Source: Acidimicrobiia bacterium (GTDB lineage Bacteria; Actinomycetota; Acidimicrobiia; IMCC26256; PALSA-610). From it: DNA of 64,000 bases. Each line of letters opens with the position of its first letter. Within the stretch, counting starts at the first letter, position 1. A program made the position numbers and the translations under genes. Positions 17,488-26,935 of the stretch are shown here, in pieces. Location of the stretch: positions 59,600 through 123,599 of the forward strand of contig DATBAK010000008.1 in NCBI GenBank assembly GCA_036271555.1, read 5' to 3'. Under the pieces are notes generated by a model that saw only the letters and a program-made list of their open reading frames with translations, had not been told where the DNA came from and did not search any database.

Positions 17488-18555
17488 ATGCGCGCGCCGC
17501 TCGTACTCCACGTCTTGCCGGTCGATCTCGCGCGCGGCGCGCAGACGTACGCGCGCGAGCTCCGAACCGCGCTCGACGGCGCCGCGGTGCGGCACCGAAC
17601 GCTCACCTTGTTCGCGGGGCCGGCCGGCGCGCTGCAACCCGACTGGGCGCTCACCGTGCCCGACGGGCCGCTGCGGCGCGCGGGCGTCGATCCTCGCGCC
17701 GTGTTGCGACTGCGCAGGCTGCTCCGCCACGAGGATCCTGCGGTGGTCGTCGTGCACGGCAGCGAGCCGCTCAAGTACGCGGTGCTCGCGGGCGTGCCGC
17801 GCGAACGCGTCGTCGCGCTGAAGATCGGAGCGAATCACACGCGACTGGGCGGCGCGCGCGGATGGGTGTACCGCACGCTGCTGCTGCGCGCGGGCGCGGT
17901 CGTCGCGGTGTCGGAGGCCGCGGCCGACGAAGCCCGTTCGTACGGCGTCGCCGCGAGCGCGCTGCGGGTGATCCCGAACGGTCGCGATCCGGCTGCCTTT
18001 CACGTGCATCGCCCCGCCGCCGTGTTCCCGGTTCACCTTGTGTGGGTCGGCCATCTCGACGACGCGAAGCGACCGCTGCGGTTCCTCGAGATCGTCGGCG
18101 CGCTGCGCAGCTCGGGGACCGAGGTGCGCGCGTCGGTCGCGGGCGACGGGCCGTTGCTCGACCGCGTGCGCGCGGCCGCGACCGACGCCGTGAAGGTGCT
18201 CGGTCGCGTCGACGACATCCCGTCGTTGCTCGCCGAATCCGACGTGCTCGTGCTCACGAGCGCGCCGAACGAGGGGATGCCCGGCGTGCTCATCGAGGCC
18301 GGGATGGCGGGCCTTCCGGCGGTCGCGACCGACGTGCCCGGGGCCGCCGACGTCATCGAGAACGACGCTACGGGCTTCGTCGTCGCGGTCGACGACTTCG
18401 ACGCGCTCGTCGGCGCGACGCGCCGGCTGGTGGAAGACGAGGGTCTGCGCGCGCGACTCGGTGCCGCAGCGCGGGCGCGCTGCGTCGAGCGCTTCGGCCT
18501 CGACACGAGCCTGCGCGCGTGGGAAGCGCTCTTCGCCGAACGGGTCAGCCGGTGA
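17488..18555 (+). CDS. GT4-family glycosyltransferase
   Basis: The 355-residue GT-B protein starts RAPLVLHVLPVDLARGAQTYA. It has VVAVSEAAADEARSYGV, VIPNGRDPAAF, LVWVGHLDDAKRPLRFLEIV and the donor-site signature SAPNEGMPGVLIEAGMAGLPAV. The ATG at 17488 gives the expected first strand. Its last 11 bases overlap the convergent glycosyltransferase gene. Sugar specificity is not predictable. Confidence 0.88.
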   Translation: MRAPLVLHVLPVDLARGAQTYARELRTALDGAAVRHRTLTLFAGPAGALQPDWALTVPDGPLRRAGVDPRAVLRLRRLLRHEDPAVVVVHGSEPLKYAVLAGVPRERVVALKIGANHTRLGGARGWVYRTLLLRAGAVVAVSEAAADEARSYGVAASALRVIPNGRDPAAFHVHRPAAVFPVHLVWVGHLDDAKRPLRFLEIVGALRSSGTEVRASVAGDGPLLDRVRAAATDAVKVLGRVDDIPSLLAESDVLVLTSAPNEGMPGVLIEAGMAGLPAVATDVPGAADVIENDATGFVVAVDDFDALVGATRRLVEDEGLRARLGAAARARCVERFGLDTSLRAWEALFAERVSR

Positions 18556-19687
18556 GGCGCTCGTAGAGCGCGTACATCGCGCGCACCGACGCGTCGAGGC
18601 GGAAGCGCGACTCGAAGATGCGGCGGCTCTCGGCGCCGAACGCGCGCCGCCGCGCGGGATCGGCGAGCAACGTGAGCAGCGCGTCGGCCAGCGCGCGGTG
18701 GTCGGACGGATCGACGAGGAGCGCGTTCACGCCCGGCTCCACGACCTCACGGACCGACGGGATGTCGCTCGCGACGATCGGGAGCGCCATGGCCATCGCC
18801 TCGATCACCGCGCCGGGCATTCCCTCGTAGAGCGAGGGGAACACGAACACGTCGCCGGTCGCGAGGAAGTCGCCGACCGCGGGTACGTGGCCGAGGAAGT
18901 GAACGTTCGCGCCCGTGTTCGTGGTCGCGAGCAATTGCTCCAGCGCCGTGGTCTCGGTGCCGCTACGGCCGGCCACGAACAGCTGCGCGTTCGCCTGCCG
19001 CTCGACGACCGCGTGCATCGCGGCCACGAGATGGCGGTGGCCCTTCTGGTACTCCTGCCGCGCGACGTTCACGAGCACGAGCGCGTCGTCGGCGATGCCC
19101 GCGGCGCGCCGCTGCTGTTGCGTGCGCTCCTGCGACGGCGCGCCGAGCCGGCCGTCGTCGCGCCCGCGCGGCACGACCGTGATGCGCGCCGCCGCCAGCC
19201 GCTGACCGCGGATCTCTGCGTCCTTCACGGATTGCGACACCGCGTGGAAGGCGTGGGTGAGGAGGTGCGCGGTGGTCACGTCGACGGCCTGCGCGAGGCG
19301 GAGGCTGCGGCGCCGCACGTGCGGGTCGGCGAGGCGCGCCGCCCCGTAGCTCTCGTTCACGAGGCTCGTGAGCAACGTCACGCGCCGCAGGTTCGCGAGC
19401 CGCGCGACCTGGTTGGCGCGCCACAGCATCGTGTGCACGAGCGCGGGATCCTCGGCGCCGATGATCGTGCGCAGCTGCCGCGCCTGCGCGAGCAGGTTCC
19501 CGGGCTCCAGCACGCGGATGTCGAAGTTGTCGGCGCGCAGCGAGTGCTCGACGCCCTCGGCGCCGCGCGACTTGAGCGCGACCACGATCGGCTCGACGCC
19601 CACGTCGCGCAGCCCGGGCAGCAGCTGCGCGAGCGACATCTCGGTGCCGCCCTCGCCGAGGGCCTCGATCACGTAGAGGACGCGCAC
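18545..19687 (-). CDS. GT4-family glycosyltransferase
   Basis: The 380-residue protein starts RVLYVIEALGEGGTEMSLAQ, the classical GT4 first strand with the Gly-rich acceptor loop. The second domain has LVNVARQEYQKGHRHLV, LGHVPAVGDFL and SLYEGMPGAVIEAMAMALPIV. GTG start at 19687. It lies 8 bases after the stop of the formyltransferase fusion gene, so the two are probably co-transcribed. Confidence 0.9.
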   Translation of the reverse strand: MRVLYVIEALGEGGTEMSLAQLLPGLRDVGVEPIVVALKSRGAEGVEHSLRADNFDIRVLEPGNLLAQARQLRTIIGAEDPALVHTMLWRANQVARLANLRRVTLLTSLVNESYGAARLADPHVRRRSLRLAQAVDVTTAHLLTHAFHAVSQSVKDAEIRGQRLAAARITVVPRGRDDGRLGAPSQERTQQQRRAAGIADDALVLVNVARQEYQKGHRHLVAAMHAVVERQANAQLFVAGRSGTETTALEQLLATTNTGANVHFLGHVPAVGDFLATGDVFVFPSLYEGMPGAVIEAMAMALPIVASDIPSVREVVEPGVNALLVDPSDHRALADALLTLLADPARRRAFGAESRRIFESRFRLDASVRAMYALYERLTG

Positions 19688-19695
19688 GGTGCCCT

Positions 19696-21426
19696 TCAGC
19701 GCGCGCGGGCGAGCCCGCGCCGCAGCTTCGCCTCGATCGCGCTCGCGACCGTGCGGCCGCGGAACGTGCGCCGTTTGCCGTCGATCAACGTCTGATTGCC
19801 CATCGCGCTCAATGTGTGGCGCCCCGCGGGATACCGCGACGAAGGCTCGGGGCGCACGCGGTGCGCGACGCGCTCACGGAAACGGTCGGTCGTCAGCTCC
19901 TCCACGTCGTTGATCGCGATCGCGCCGCCGTAGGTCTCCGAGCAGTCCTGCGCGGGCCGGTAGAGCCGGCCTTCGTGCACGAACGGTGTGCCCGCGGGAC
20001 GCGCCGAGCGCACGTCGGTCTTCACCGGGTTCGCCGCGTGCGGAGACCACGGGCCGCGCAGCGCGGGCGCGTGCCAGACGTGAAGTGCGGCGTTCGAGTC
20101 GACGTCGCGGTCGGTGAAGAACAACCACCAGCGACCGTCGTGCTCGAACACCGTGGGGTCGACGGCGGCGACGTCGGGAACGAGCACGCCGAGGTCCTCC
20201 CAGTCGTCCGGGAAACGACGCGCGCGGAACAGGCGCACCCCCCGCCCGCGCGCGGCCTCGGGCATGCAGAAGAGGTCGCCGTCGTGGCGCACGAGGTACG
20301 GATACGACATGTGCACCGCGTCCGGCAGCACGGCGCGTTCGCCGAGCCGGCCGGTCTGCACGTCGAGCGCGCGGATGTCGCCGAGCTGTGTGCGTTGGTC
20401 GAACGCCTCGACGAGGATCGACTCGCCGGTGCCGGTGCCGTTGTCGTTGGGTTCCCGGCCGCGGGTGCCGAACGGGTCGGCGACGTACACCTCGCGGCTC
20501 GTCGCGCGCGGCAGCCACCGGATCGCCGGCGCGAACGACGGATCGACGAAGCGCGCGATCGGTGCGTCGACGACGCCGACGTTCCAGTGGTCGCGCCGCA
20601 CGCTCGACTGCACCTGTCCGGTGACGAAGCTGCGCGCCTGCCGCGCGAGGAAGCGCAGCATCTGCCGGTTCGTGGGGTTGTGACGGATGGGTGCCTTCGA
20701 TTCCGTCGGGGCCGCGGTCACGTGGGAATCGTGTCCCGCGAGGATGTCGCGGCAGATCTTCGCCGGGAACGCCGCGCCCGCGAAGTGGACCGCATCGCTG
20801 TTGCGCGCGTACGACGTCGCCGCCGTGCGCACGAACCCCTTGTGCAGCACCACGCCCGAGTCGAGCCGCTCGGTGAGGCGCTGCAGCATCACGCCGCTGA
20901 CGGGATCGCGGTCGTAGATCTCCCAGAAGCACGGCGGACCGCCGCGCACCACGGCCTCGTCGTCGTGGTGGAACGACCAGATGCCGTAGCGCGCCGCGGT
21001 GAGGACGTCGCCGCGCACGATGCCGAACGCGAACCGGAGCAGGAAGTCGAGCTCGTGGCGACGGATGATCTCGACGTCGGCGGCGTCGAAGAGCTCCGAC
21101 CACTTCCCGCGCTTCGTGACCGTGCAGTCGATGCGGGGCACGCTCGCGAACGTCTCGCCGAGGTCGACCTTGCGCAGCGCCTGCGACCGGCGCGCGACGA
21201 ATCCGTCGTTGAAGCCCTTCCAGAGCAGGTTCTCGCTGCGAACGAGCCGGGTGACGCGATCGCCGGCGCGGTGCGACAGGCGCGGACGCGCGTCCACGAT
21301 CAGGAGACCAGGTTCCACGCCGTCGACCGCGAGCAGCGCGTCGAGACAACGTGCCTGCCACGCGTCGAAGACCGTGCCCGTGCACATCACGCCGAAGCGC
21401 AGCGACGATCGCGGCGCGGCCGTCAT
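19696..21426 (-). CDS. Formyltransferase domain fused to a GH43/GINT1-like beta-propeller
   Basis: The 576-residue protein has two parts. Residues about 8-250 resemble the formyl_trans_N fold: LDFLLRFAFGIVRGDVL, then GIWSFHHDDEAVVRGGPPCF and QRLTERLDSGVVLHKG, in the order seen in methionyl-tRNA and sugar N-formyltransferases. Residues about 290-560 look like a five-bladed propeller as in GH43 or the N-terminal part of plant GINT1-type proteins: VYVADPFG, HMSYPYLVRHDGDLFCMPEAA, DPTVFEHDGRWWLFFTD and GRLYRPAQDCSETYGGAIAI. It may N-formylate an amino sugar while the propeller binds glycan. This is inference from fold-like motifs; no signal peptide is seen. Confidence 0.8.
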   Translation of the reverse strand: MTAAPRSSLRFGVMCTGTVFDAWQARCLDALLAVDGVEPGLLIVDARPRLSHRAGDRVTRLVRSENLLWKGFNDGFVARRSQALRKVDLGETFASVPRIDCTVTKRGKWSELFDAADVEIIRRHELDFLLRFAFGIVRGDVLTAARYGIWSFHHDDEAVVRGGPPCFWEIYDRDPVSGVMLQRLTERLDSGVVLHKGFVRTAATSYARNSDAVHFAGAAFPAKICRDILAGHDSHVTAAPTESKAPIRHNPTNRQMLRFLARQARSFVTGQVQSSVRRDHWNVGVVDAPIARFVDPSFAPAIRWLPRATSREVYVADPFGTRGREPNDNGTGTGESILVEAFDQRTQLGDIRALDVQTGRLGERAVLPDAVHMSYPYLVRHDGDLFCMPEAARGRGVRLFRARRFPDDWEDLGVLVPDVAAVDPTVFEHDGRWWLFFTDRDVDSNAALHVWHAPALRGPWSPHAANPVKTDVRSARPAGTPFVHEGRLYRPAQDCSETYGGAIAINDVEELTTDRFRERVAHRVRPEPSSRYPAGRHTLSAMGNQTLIDGKRRTFRGRTVASAIEAKLRRGLARAR

Positions 21427-21448
21427 GGGGCGCGGCTCGAGCAGAGGA

Positions 21449-22177
21449 CTAGCGCCGGGGCGCGGCGGTGAGCATCGCGAAGCGGCCGCGTTGGTCGATC
21501 GTCTGCTTGCGGAGGCTGTAGAGCGGCCAGCCCGCGCGGTCGAGCCGGGCGCGCACCTCGGCGCGGTAACCGCGCACGTTCATGTCGTCGAGCACGACGA
21601 CGCCGCCGGGTGCCATCACGCGCGCAAGCGTGTCGATCGCCTCTGCACGCTGCTCCACGCGGCCCATGTCGTCGAACGCGAGGTCGAACGCGCCGGCGGG
21701 CAGCGACCCGAGGTCGGCGCGTGCGATGAGCTCGCACGAGAGCCCCTCACCCGCGAGGAAGCCGCGCGTCGTCTCCAACCACTCGGGCGAATCGTCGACC
21801 GACACGATCTCGGTCTCGGGTTGCGCGTTCTGCGCCCAGCGACACTCGACGTACGTGCTGAAGCCGGAGCCGAGGTCGAGGATGCGGCGCGGTCGCAGCG
21901 CGTCGCACAGCGCGTCGAGCGCGACCGCCGTGCGCCAGGCGACGGCCCAGTCCCACGAGGAGATCGTCGAGACGTAGCGGTCGTAGACCGGTCGTAGCTC
22001 GGACCCGTCGCCGACGCCCTCGAGCGCGGTGGCGACGGTGGGGAGATCACGCTTGAACTTCGGAGCGTCGTACAAGGCGACCGCGCTGTCGGCCGCGCGA
22101 TACGGAAGCTTGCGAAGCGAGAGCGGCAGCCGCCCGGTCAAGCGCTGTCGCGTCGTGGTCTGGGCGTCCCGCTCCAA
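21449..22177 (-). CDS. Class I SAM-dependent methyltransferase
   Basis: The 242-residue protein has the SAM-binding loop ILDLGSGFSTYV, the acidic end of strand 2 in EIVSVDDSPEWL, and the later FDLAFDDMGRVEQR and GGVVVLDDMNVRGYR. The two DD motifs suggest a metal-assisted O-methyltransferase like CmcI or sugar O-methyltransferases. TTG at 22177 is the best start because GGAG lies 7 bases upstream; no other start suits. It lies just upstream of the formyltransferase fusion and just downstream of a sulfotransferase, all on the minus strand. Confidence 0.85.
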   Translation of the reverse strand: MERDAQTTTRQRLTGRLPLSLRKLPYRAADSAVALYDAPKFKRDLPTVATALEGVGDGSELRPVYDRYVSTISSWDWAVAWRTAVALDALCDALRPRRILDLGSGFSTYVECRWAQNAQPETEIVSVDDSPEWLETTRGFLAGEGLSCELIARADLGSLPAGAFDLAFDDMGRVEQRAEAIDTLARVMAPGGVVVLDDMNVRGYRAEVRARLDRAGWPLYSLRKQTIDQRGRFAMLTAAPRR

Positions 22178-22204
22178 CCGAATGCTCCACCTCGACGCGA
22201 CCCT

Positions 22205-23170
22205 TCAGGGCGCGGCGCGGGAGTATACGGCACGCCAAACGAGGCTCCGCGAGCGCCGGTAGCCGTTCGTCGCGGTGTGGCGGGCCTCGGCGGCGAGCGC
22301 GTGGAGCCGGGTACGGACCGAAGGCCGCGCGGTCGTGCGCTCGTAGCCGAAGCGGCTCAGCGTCCGGCCCGCGAGGCAGTCGAACAGGGCGACCCGCCCG
22401 GGCTCGAGGTCGGCGCGCCAGCTGCGGAGCCCCTTCGTCGGCGGTCGCCGGAGGTTCTGGTGCTCGTCGGGGAAGGGCTGTGATTCGAGCACCGCGTCGG
22501 CCTGCTCGTGGTAGCGCAGCATCGCCGGGTCGAAGTCGACGGCGATGAACTCGCAGAGCCGGCGCGCGACCGCCTCGGGATCGTCGAGCAGCGTTTCGTA
22601 CTTCACCTCGCAGTAGCGCACGTCGCCGAGCGCGCGCCCGTCCCGCCGTCCCTGCTCCACTTGGTCGCGCCAGTTGAGGGCCTCCTGCGCGAACTGGCCC
22701 GTGCCCCACGCGACCTCGGTGCGGGAGAGCGCGACGTCGCGGCCGTCGCGCACGAGATGCACGAACACCGCCTCGGGAAACAGCGACGAGAGGAGTGGGA
22801 TGTGCGTCACGAACAGGGGTGTCTTGTCGGCGTAGCGCGGCTTGCCGTGCGCGCTCGCGTACAGCGCGAAGCACGCTCGGATCGCGTCCGGATAGTTCGC
22901 CGGCGCCGTCGTCGAGAGGTGTGTCCGCACGGCCTCCGGATCGAGGCTCCAACGTGCGAACGACTCGTGCGCGAGCAGGTCGTCGAGGAAGCTCGCGACA
23001 TCGAAGCCGCTCGACCTCTCGTAGCGCGCTTGGTCGCGCGCGAACCACACCGGGAAATACGACTCGAACGGCACCGCGATCTGTGGATGCGCGTCGAGCA
23101 GCGCCCGCATGAGCGTCGTGCCCGAACGGCCGCAGCCGACGACGAACGGGAACGGCGCGCGTTCAGGCAT
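22205..23170 (-). CDS. Sulfotransferase (PAPS-dependent) 1
   Basis: The 321-residue protein begins with the 5'-phosphosulfate loop FVVGCGRSGTTLMRALLDAH and has the 3'-phosphate motif VFVHLVRDGRDVALSRTEV, the two signatures of PAPS sulfotransferases. The rest (LNWRDQVEQGRR, VKYETLLDDPEAVARRL) matches the Sulfotransfer_3-like group acting on glycans or lipids. ATG at 23170. Its start overlaps the end of the GT2 gene at 23163 by 8 bases. It is the first of five sulfotransferases within 8.3 kb. Confidence 0.92.
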   Translation of the reverse strand: MPERAPFPFVVGCGRSGTTLMRALLDAHPQIAVPFESYFPVWFARDQARYERSSGFDVASFLDDLLAHESFARWSLDPEAVRTHLSTTAPANYPDAIRACFALYASAHGKPRYADKTPLFVTHIPLLSSLFPEAVFVHLVRDGRDVALSRTEVAWGTGQFAQEALNWRDQVEQGRRDGRALGDVRYCEVKYETLLDDPEAVARRLCEFIAVDFDPAMLRYHEQADAVLESQPFPDEHQNLRRPPTKGLRSWRADLEPGRVALFDCLAGRTLSRFGYERTTARPSVRTRLHALAAEARHTATNGYRRSRSLVWRAVYSRAAP

Positions 23171-23999
23171 CGACCTGGGCGCGGCGCGGCGCCAGCGCGC
23201 GCAGTGCGTGCCACGCGGTGCGCGCGTCGGGACGCAGTCGCAACGACCGCGCGAACGAGCGCAGCGCGAGACCACGGTCGTTCACGCGCAGCGCCGACAG
23301 GCCCAGACGCTCGAGCCGGAACGCCTCGGCGTGCGGATGGGCGCGGAACCAGTCGCGGTGCTCGCGCAGCAGCGTCTGCGCGTCGTCGACCCGCGCCCGC
23401 ATGCCCGTCCGCTCCCGCGGGCCGCCGTGGTAGCGGTACCGCAGCCCGACCTGCGGCGTCGTCGTGACCGGCAAGGTCTGTGCGACGCGGAGCCACCAGT
23501 CGACGTCCTCGCAGCTTCCGTAGCGCTCGTCGAAGCGCGGCGCGCGCTCGCGCTCGATGCTCGTCGCGCCGAGGTGGGGCGTCATGCCGTCGAGCACCAC
23601 GTCGCCGACGTTGCCGTCGAGCCGGCGCCCGTGCGGGGGAGTCGTCGAGTCGCCGAGCGTCGCCTGCCAGCAGATCGCGACCGGCGCGCGGTCGTGGCCG
23701 GCGCGCGCGAGCGCGAGCCGGTCGGGGGTCCAGACGTCGTCGTCGTCGAGGAACGCGACGTACCGGCCCTGCGCCGCGTCGATCCCGCTGTTGCGCGCCG
23801 CGGGCGGCCCGCCGTTGGTGGCGCGCCGCACCAGCCGAACGCGCGAATCCGGCGGCAGCACTGCGGCTTGCGGGCTCGCGTCGTCGACCACGACGACCTC
23901 GAAATCCGTGACCGTCTGCGCGAGCACCGAGTCGATCGCCGCCGCGAGGAACTCGGGACGTCCGAACGTGGGGATCACGACGCTGAACTCGGGAGCCAA
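23163..23999 (-). CDS. GT2-family glycosyltransferase
   Basis: The 278-residue GT-A protein has FSVVIPTFGRPEFLAAAIDS, VVVVDDASPQ, NGGPPAARNSGIDAA and the DxD-type VAFLDDDDVW, followed by a catalytic-base region CEDVDWWLRVAQ. It uses a nucleotide-sugar donor at the cytosolic face. I chose TTG at 23999, which gives the normal N-terminus and has GAGGAG about 10 bases upstream; a longer version would overlap the divergent gene at 24053. Confidence 0.88.
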   Translation of the reverse strand: MAPEFSVVIPTFGRPEFLAAAIDSVLAQTVTDFEVVVVDDASPQAAVLPPDSRVRLVRRATNGGPPAARNSGIDAAQGRYVAFLDDDDVWTPDRLALARAGHDRAPVAICWQATLGDSTTPPHGRRLDGNVGDVVLDGMTPHLGATSIERERAPRFDERYGSCEDVDWWLRVAQTLPVTTTPQVGLRYRYHGGPRERTGMRARVDDAQTLLREHRDWFRAHPHAEAFRLERLGLSALRVNDRGLALRSFARSLRLRPDARTAWHALRALAPRRAQVDA

Positions 24000-24052
24000 C
24001 GAGGCCGCGCTCCTCGGACGGACGAGAGTTTGCGTACAGTATCGTTCGCTCG

Positions 24053-24994
24053 ATGGCGGGATCGGGGCCCGAGCCAATGAGTCGGGACTCGTCGCCGAGC
24101 ACTCCGCTTTCGCGTGCCGGGGTCTTCGTCGCGGTCGTGCTGGCCTTCAACGCGCGCGACTCGCTGGCGCGTGTGCTGCAGGGCATCGAGGCCCAGACCG
24201 TGCGGCCGGCGCGCACGATCGTGGTCGACAACGGCAGCACCGACGGCACGGCCGAGATGGTCCGCTCCGACTTCCCGTGGATCACGCTGCTCCCGTTGCC
24301 GGAGAATGCCGGTGTCGGCGCCGGCCACCGTCGGGGCTGGGAGGAAGCGCTCCGCGACGACGCTTGCGAGTACATCTGGTCGCTCGAGCACGACACCTTC
24401 ACCGACCCCGGCTGCCTCGAGCGGCTCGAGTCGGAGTCGTTGCGCATGACCGCGTCGGGTCTGCGATGGGGGGCGCTGAACGCGCGCCTCGAACGCAGCG
24501 CCGAGGAGGCCGTGCACACCGTGCTCCAGCACTCCGATCCCGCGCTCGGCGCGATCGAGCGCCGACGCATCACGTTCAACGGCATCGTCGTGCCCCGCAC
24601 GGTGATCGAGGCGATCGGCTTCCCGCGCGACGACTTCTTCGTCGGTCACGAGGACTGGGAGTACTCCGAGCGCCTGCGCGCCGCGGGCTACCACGTGATG
24701 TACGACGAGCACGCGATCGTGATCCATCCCACGAAGGGCAACCGCCGTCACGGCGTCACGCCGTCGGTTCTGCGCCTGTATTACTCGATGCGCAACGGCG
24801 TGTACGTCGACCATTCGGTGCGCAAGCTGCGCGGCTCCGCCCTCCGCTGGACCGGCTGGACGCTCGCCGCGATCGCGTCGACCGTCGCGCGAGACGATCG
24901 CAAGCTCGCGCGCGTGAGCGCGCGCGTGGTCGCGCTCTACGACGGTCTCATGGGGCGGCTCGGCAAGCGCGACTACTGGTTCCTGCGCGGCTGA
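24053..24994 (+). CDS. GT2-family glycosyltransferase, rhamnosyl/galactofuranosyltransferase-like
   Basis: The 313-residue protein has VAVVLAFNARDSLARVLQGI, TIVVDNGSTDGTAEMVRS, LPENAGVGAGHRRGWEEAL and an acidic HDTF in place of the classical DxD, as in WbbL/GlfT-type rhamnosyl- and galactofuranosyltransferases. FFVGHEDWEYSERLRAAGY supplies the likely catalytic base. The C-terminal part YYSMRNGVYVDHSVRKL is also typical. It starts 53 bases from the divergent GT2 gene and ends 7 bases before another GT2 gene. Confidence 0.88.
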   Translation: MAGSGPEPMSRDSSPSTPLSRAGVFVAVVLAFNARDSLARVLQGIEAQTVRPARTIVVDNGSTDGTAEMVRSDFPWITLLPLPENAGVGAGHRRGWEEALRDDACEYIWSLEHDTFTDPGCLERLESESLRMTASGLRWGALNARLERSAEEAVHTVLQHSDPALGAIERRRITFNGIVVPRTVIEAIGFPRDDFFVGHEDWEYSERLRAAGYHVMYDEHAIVIHPTKGNRRHGVTPSVLRLYYSMRNGVYVDHSVRKLRGSALRWTGWTLAAIASTVARDDRKLARVSARVVALYDGLMGRLGKRDYWFLRG

Positions 24995-25001
24995 AGCGCG
25001 C

Positions 25002-25901
25002 ATGGTCACGTTCAGCGTCGTCGTCCCGACCTACAACCGCGCCGCGCTGCTCCCGCGCGCGCTCGACAGCGTGCTGCACCAGACCGAGCCGAGCTTCGAG
25101 ATCGTCGTCGTCGACGACGGGTCGACCGACGACACCGAAGCGGTGGTGCGCGGCTACGCCGACGAGCGCGTGCGCTTCCTCACTCAGCCGAACGGCGGGG
25201 TGTGCGCGGCTCGCAACACCGGTGCACGCGCGGCACACGGCGACCGCCTCGTGTTCCTCGACAGCGACGACGAGCTCGTGCCCGACGCGCTCGCGCGCTT
25301 CCGCGCCGCGGCCGACGACAACGGCTGGGCGGTCGTGGTCTCGGGGTGGACGCGCGTGTCGGCCGACGAGCGCGACCACGTCTCGTGCGTGCCCGAGCGC
25401 AGCGGTGCCGCGCCCCAACTCGTGGGGCCGTACCTGCCGGGCGCGTTCGCGCTCGACCGAGCGGTGTTCGACGCCGCCGGCGGCTACGACGAGCTCTTGC
25501 GCTTCGGTGAGAACACCGCGCTCGGCTGGCGCGTGCGCGAGGTGCTCGCGCGCACGCACCAGACGGTTGGCATGATCCACGAGCCCCTCGTGCTGCGGTA
25601 TTCGCAGCCGGGGCGCGCGTTCGACCGTCAGCGCTACGAGGCCGCAGTCCGCATCCTCGATGCCTATGCCGCGGTGCTGCGCGATCCCGTCACCGGCGCC
25701 GCTGCACCTCGCCACCGGCGCGCGAACTTCCAGGGGGTCGCGGGATCGAGCGCCGCCGCGCTCGGACTGCGGCGCGAGGCGTGGCGCTACGCGCTCGCGG
25801 CGCTGCGCAGCGAGCCGGATTCGCTCACGCGCTACCGCGGCCTGCTCGCCGTCGCGCTCGCAACGACGCGGCGCGACGGAGTGCGTCAGTCGAAGCGGTA
25901 G
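25002..25901 (+). CDS. GT2-family glycosyltransferase
   Basis: The 299-residue GT-A protein has FSVVVPTYNRAALLPRALDS, IVVVDDGSTDDTEAVV, NGGVCAARNTGARAAHG and LVFLDSDDELVPDAL (DxD). The acceptor side has LRFGENTALGWRVREVL. It follows the previous gene by 7 bases, so both are one transcript. The final 16 bases overlap a convergent sulfotransferase gene. Confidence 0.9.
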   Translation: MVTFSVVVPTYNRAALLPRALDSVLHQTEPSFEIVVVDDGSTDDTEAVVRGYADERVRFLTQPNGGVCAARNTGARAAHGDRLVFLDSDDELVPDALARFRAAADDNGWAVVVSGWTRVSADERDHVSCVPERSGAAPQLVGPYLPGAFALDRAVFDAAGGYDELLRFGENTALGWRVREVLARTHQTVGMIHEPLVLRYSQPGRAFDRQRYEAAVRILDAYAAVLRDPVTGAAAPRHRRANFQGVAGSSAAALGLRREAWRYALAALRSEPDSLTRYRGLLAVALATTRRDGVRQSKR

Positions 25902-26932
25902 CCCGCAGCTTCGAACTCCGCGGTCGCGAGCTCGCGGAAGAGCGCCTCGTCGTCGGGCGTGAAGTGGTTGCGCCAGTCGCCGACGCTGCCCTTGCGCGTG
26001 TGCGAGCCGGCCCCCGTGTTCTGGTGCCGGCCGAAGTCGGTGAGCTCGGCCGTCGTCGCGATCTCCGCCGCGCCCGCGTCGAGTCCTGCGAACGCGAGGA
26101 GGCGCGCGATGTGCGCCGGCGGATCGGCCTTGATGTCCTCGTAGCGGACGCGCAGCACGCGGTCGGCGAGCGCGGGATCGGCGTGCAGCGCCGCGCCGCG
26201 CTGCATCGAGCGCACCCACAGCTCGATCTGGCCGCGCCGGTCCTTCGGCGGCCACGCCGCGGTGAGCCCTTGCATCTGCAGCGACACGCACACGTCCCGC
26301 CCGTCGCGCACGACCTCGATCACACGCGCGTCCGGATATCGGCGGAGGATGCGCGCCGAGTCGTTGAGGTGACCGGGCGTCTTCTCGAGCAGCACGTGCT
26401 GCGGGTCGCCGCCCATCTCGAAGAAGTACGAATCGAACACGCCCTGGATCACGCGCTCCGCGACCTCGGCACGATCAGCTTCGCCCTGATGGAGCGCCCA
26501 GCCGATGAGGTCGAGCAACGTCGCGCGGTTCACCCACCAGTGCAGCCCGACCCAGCGCGCCTCGCGCTCGCTCAGGTCGTGCCGGTGCAGCACCTTCGTC
26601 CACGCGTCGATGCGCGATCCGGCGCGGTTCACGGTGTTCTCGAAGATCGTCTCGTACGCGTGCGACTCGGAGCTCGAGATCACGCGCGGCTGCGCCGTGA
26701 TGATCGCCTGCACCCAGCTCGTGCCCGACCGCGGGCAGCCGACGACGAACAGCTTCGGGTACGCCGGATGCTCGGGCAGCCGTGGTGCGGGGAGCACCCG
26801 CCGCCGCACGACGGCCGCGTAGTTCACCGCGGAGCGCCACCGGCGTTCGCGCGCGCCCAGTGCGAGGGGCGCGAGGTGGTCCCCGACGATCGGCCGCACA
26901 CCCTTCGGGAGCGGGGGAACGCTGATCGCCAT
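25886..26932 (-). CDS. Sulfotransferase 2
   Basis: The 348-residue protein has the phosphosulfate loop FVVGCPRSGTSWVQAIITAQ and the 3'-phosphate motif VIEVVRDGRDVCVSLQMQGL, then VRYEDIKADPPAHIARLLAF, as in Sulfotransfer_1/3 enzymes. HVLLEKTPGHLNDSARI between the two is a usual Lys-Thr-Pro substrate motif. No signal peptide or membrane helix is seen. It begins 3 bases after the stop of sulfotransferase 3 on the same strand. Confidence 0.92.
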   Translation of the reverse strand: MAISVPPLPKGVRPIVGDHLAPLALGARERRWRSAVNYAAVVRRRVLPAPRLPEHPAYPKLFVVGCPRSGTSWVQAIITAQPRVISSSESHAYETIFENTVNRAGSRIDAWTKVLHRHDLSEREARWVGLHWWVNRATLLDLIGWALHQGEADRAEVAERVIQGVFDSYFFEMGGDPQHVLLEKTPGHLNDSARILRRYPDARVIEVVRDGRDVCVSLQMQGLTAAWPPKDRRGQIELWVRSMQRGAALHADPALADRVLRVRYEDIKADPPAHIARLLAFAGLDAGAAEIATTAELTDFGRHQNTGAGSHTRKGSVGDWRNHFTPDDEALFRELATAEFEAAGYRFD

Positions 26933-26935
26933 CGC

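Noticed and set aside
24000..24052. Promoter with TTGCGT/TACAGT between divergent glycosyltransferase genes
   Set aside because: The boxes are too close together for a normal sigma-70-type spacing; no confident call is possible.
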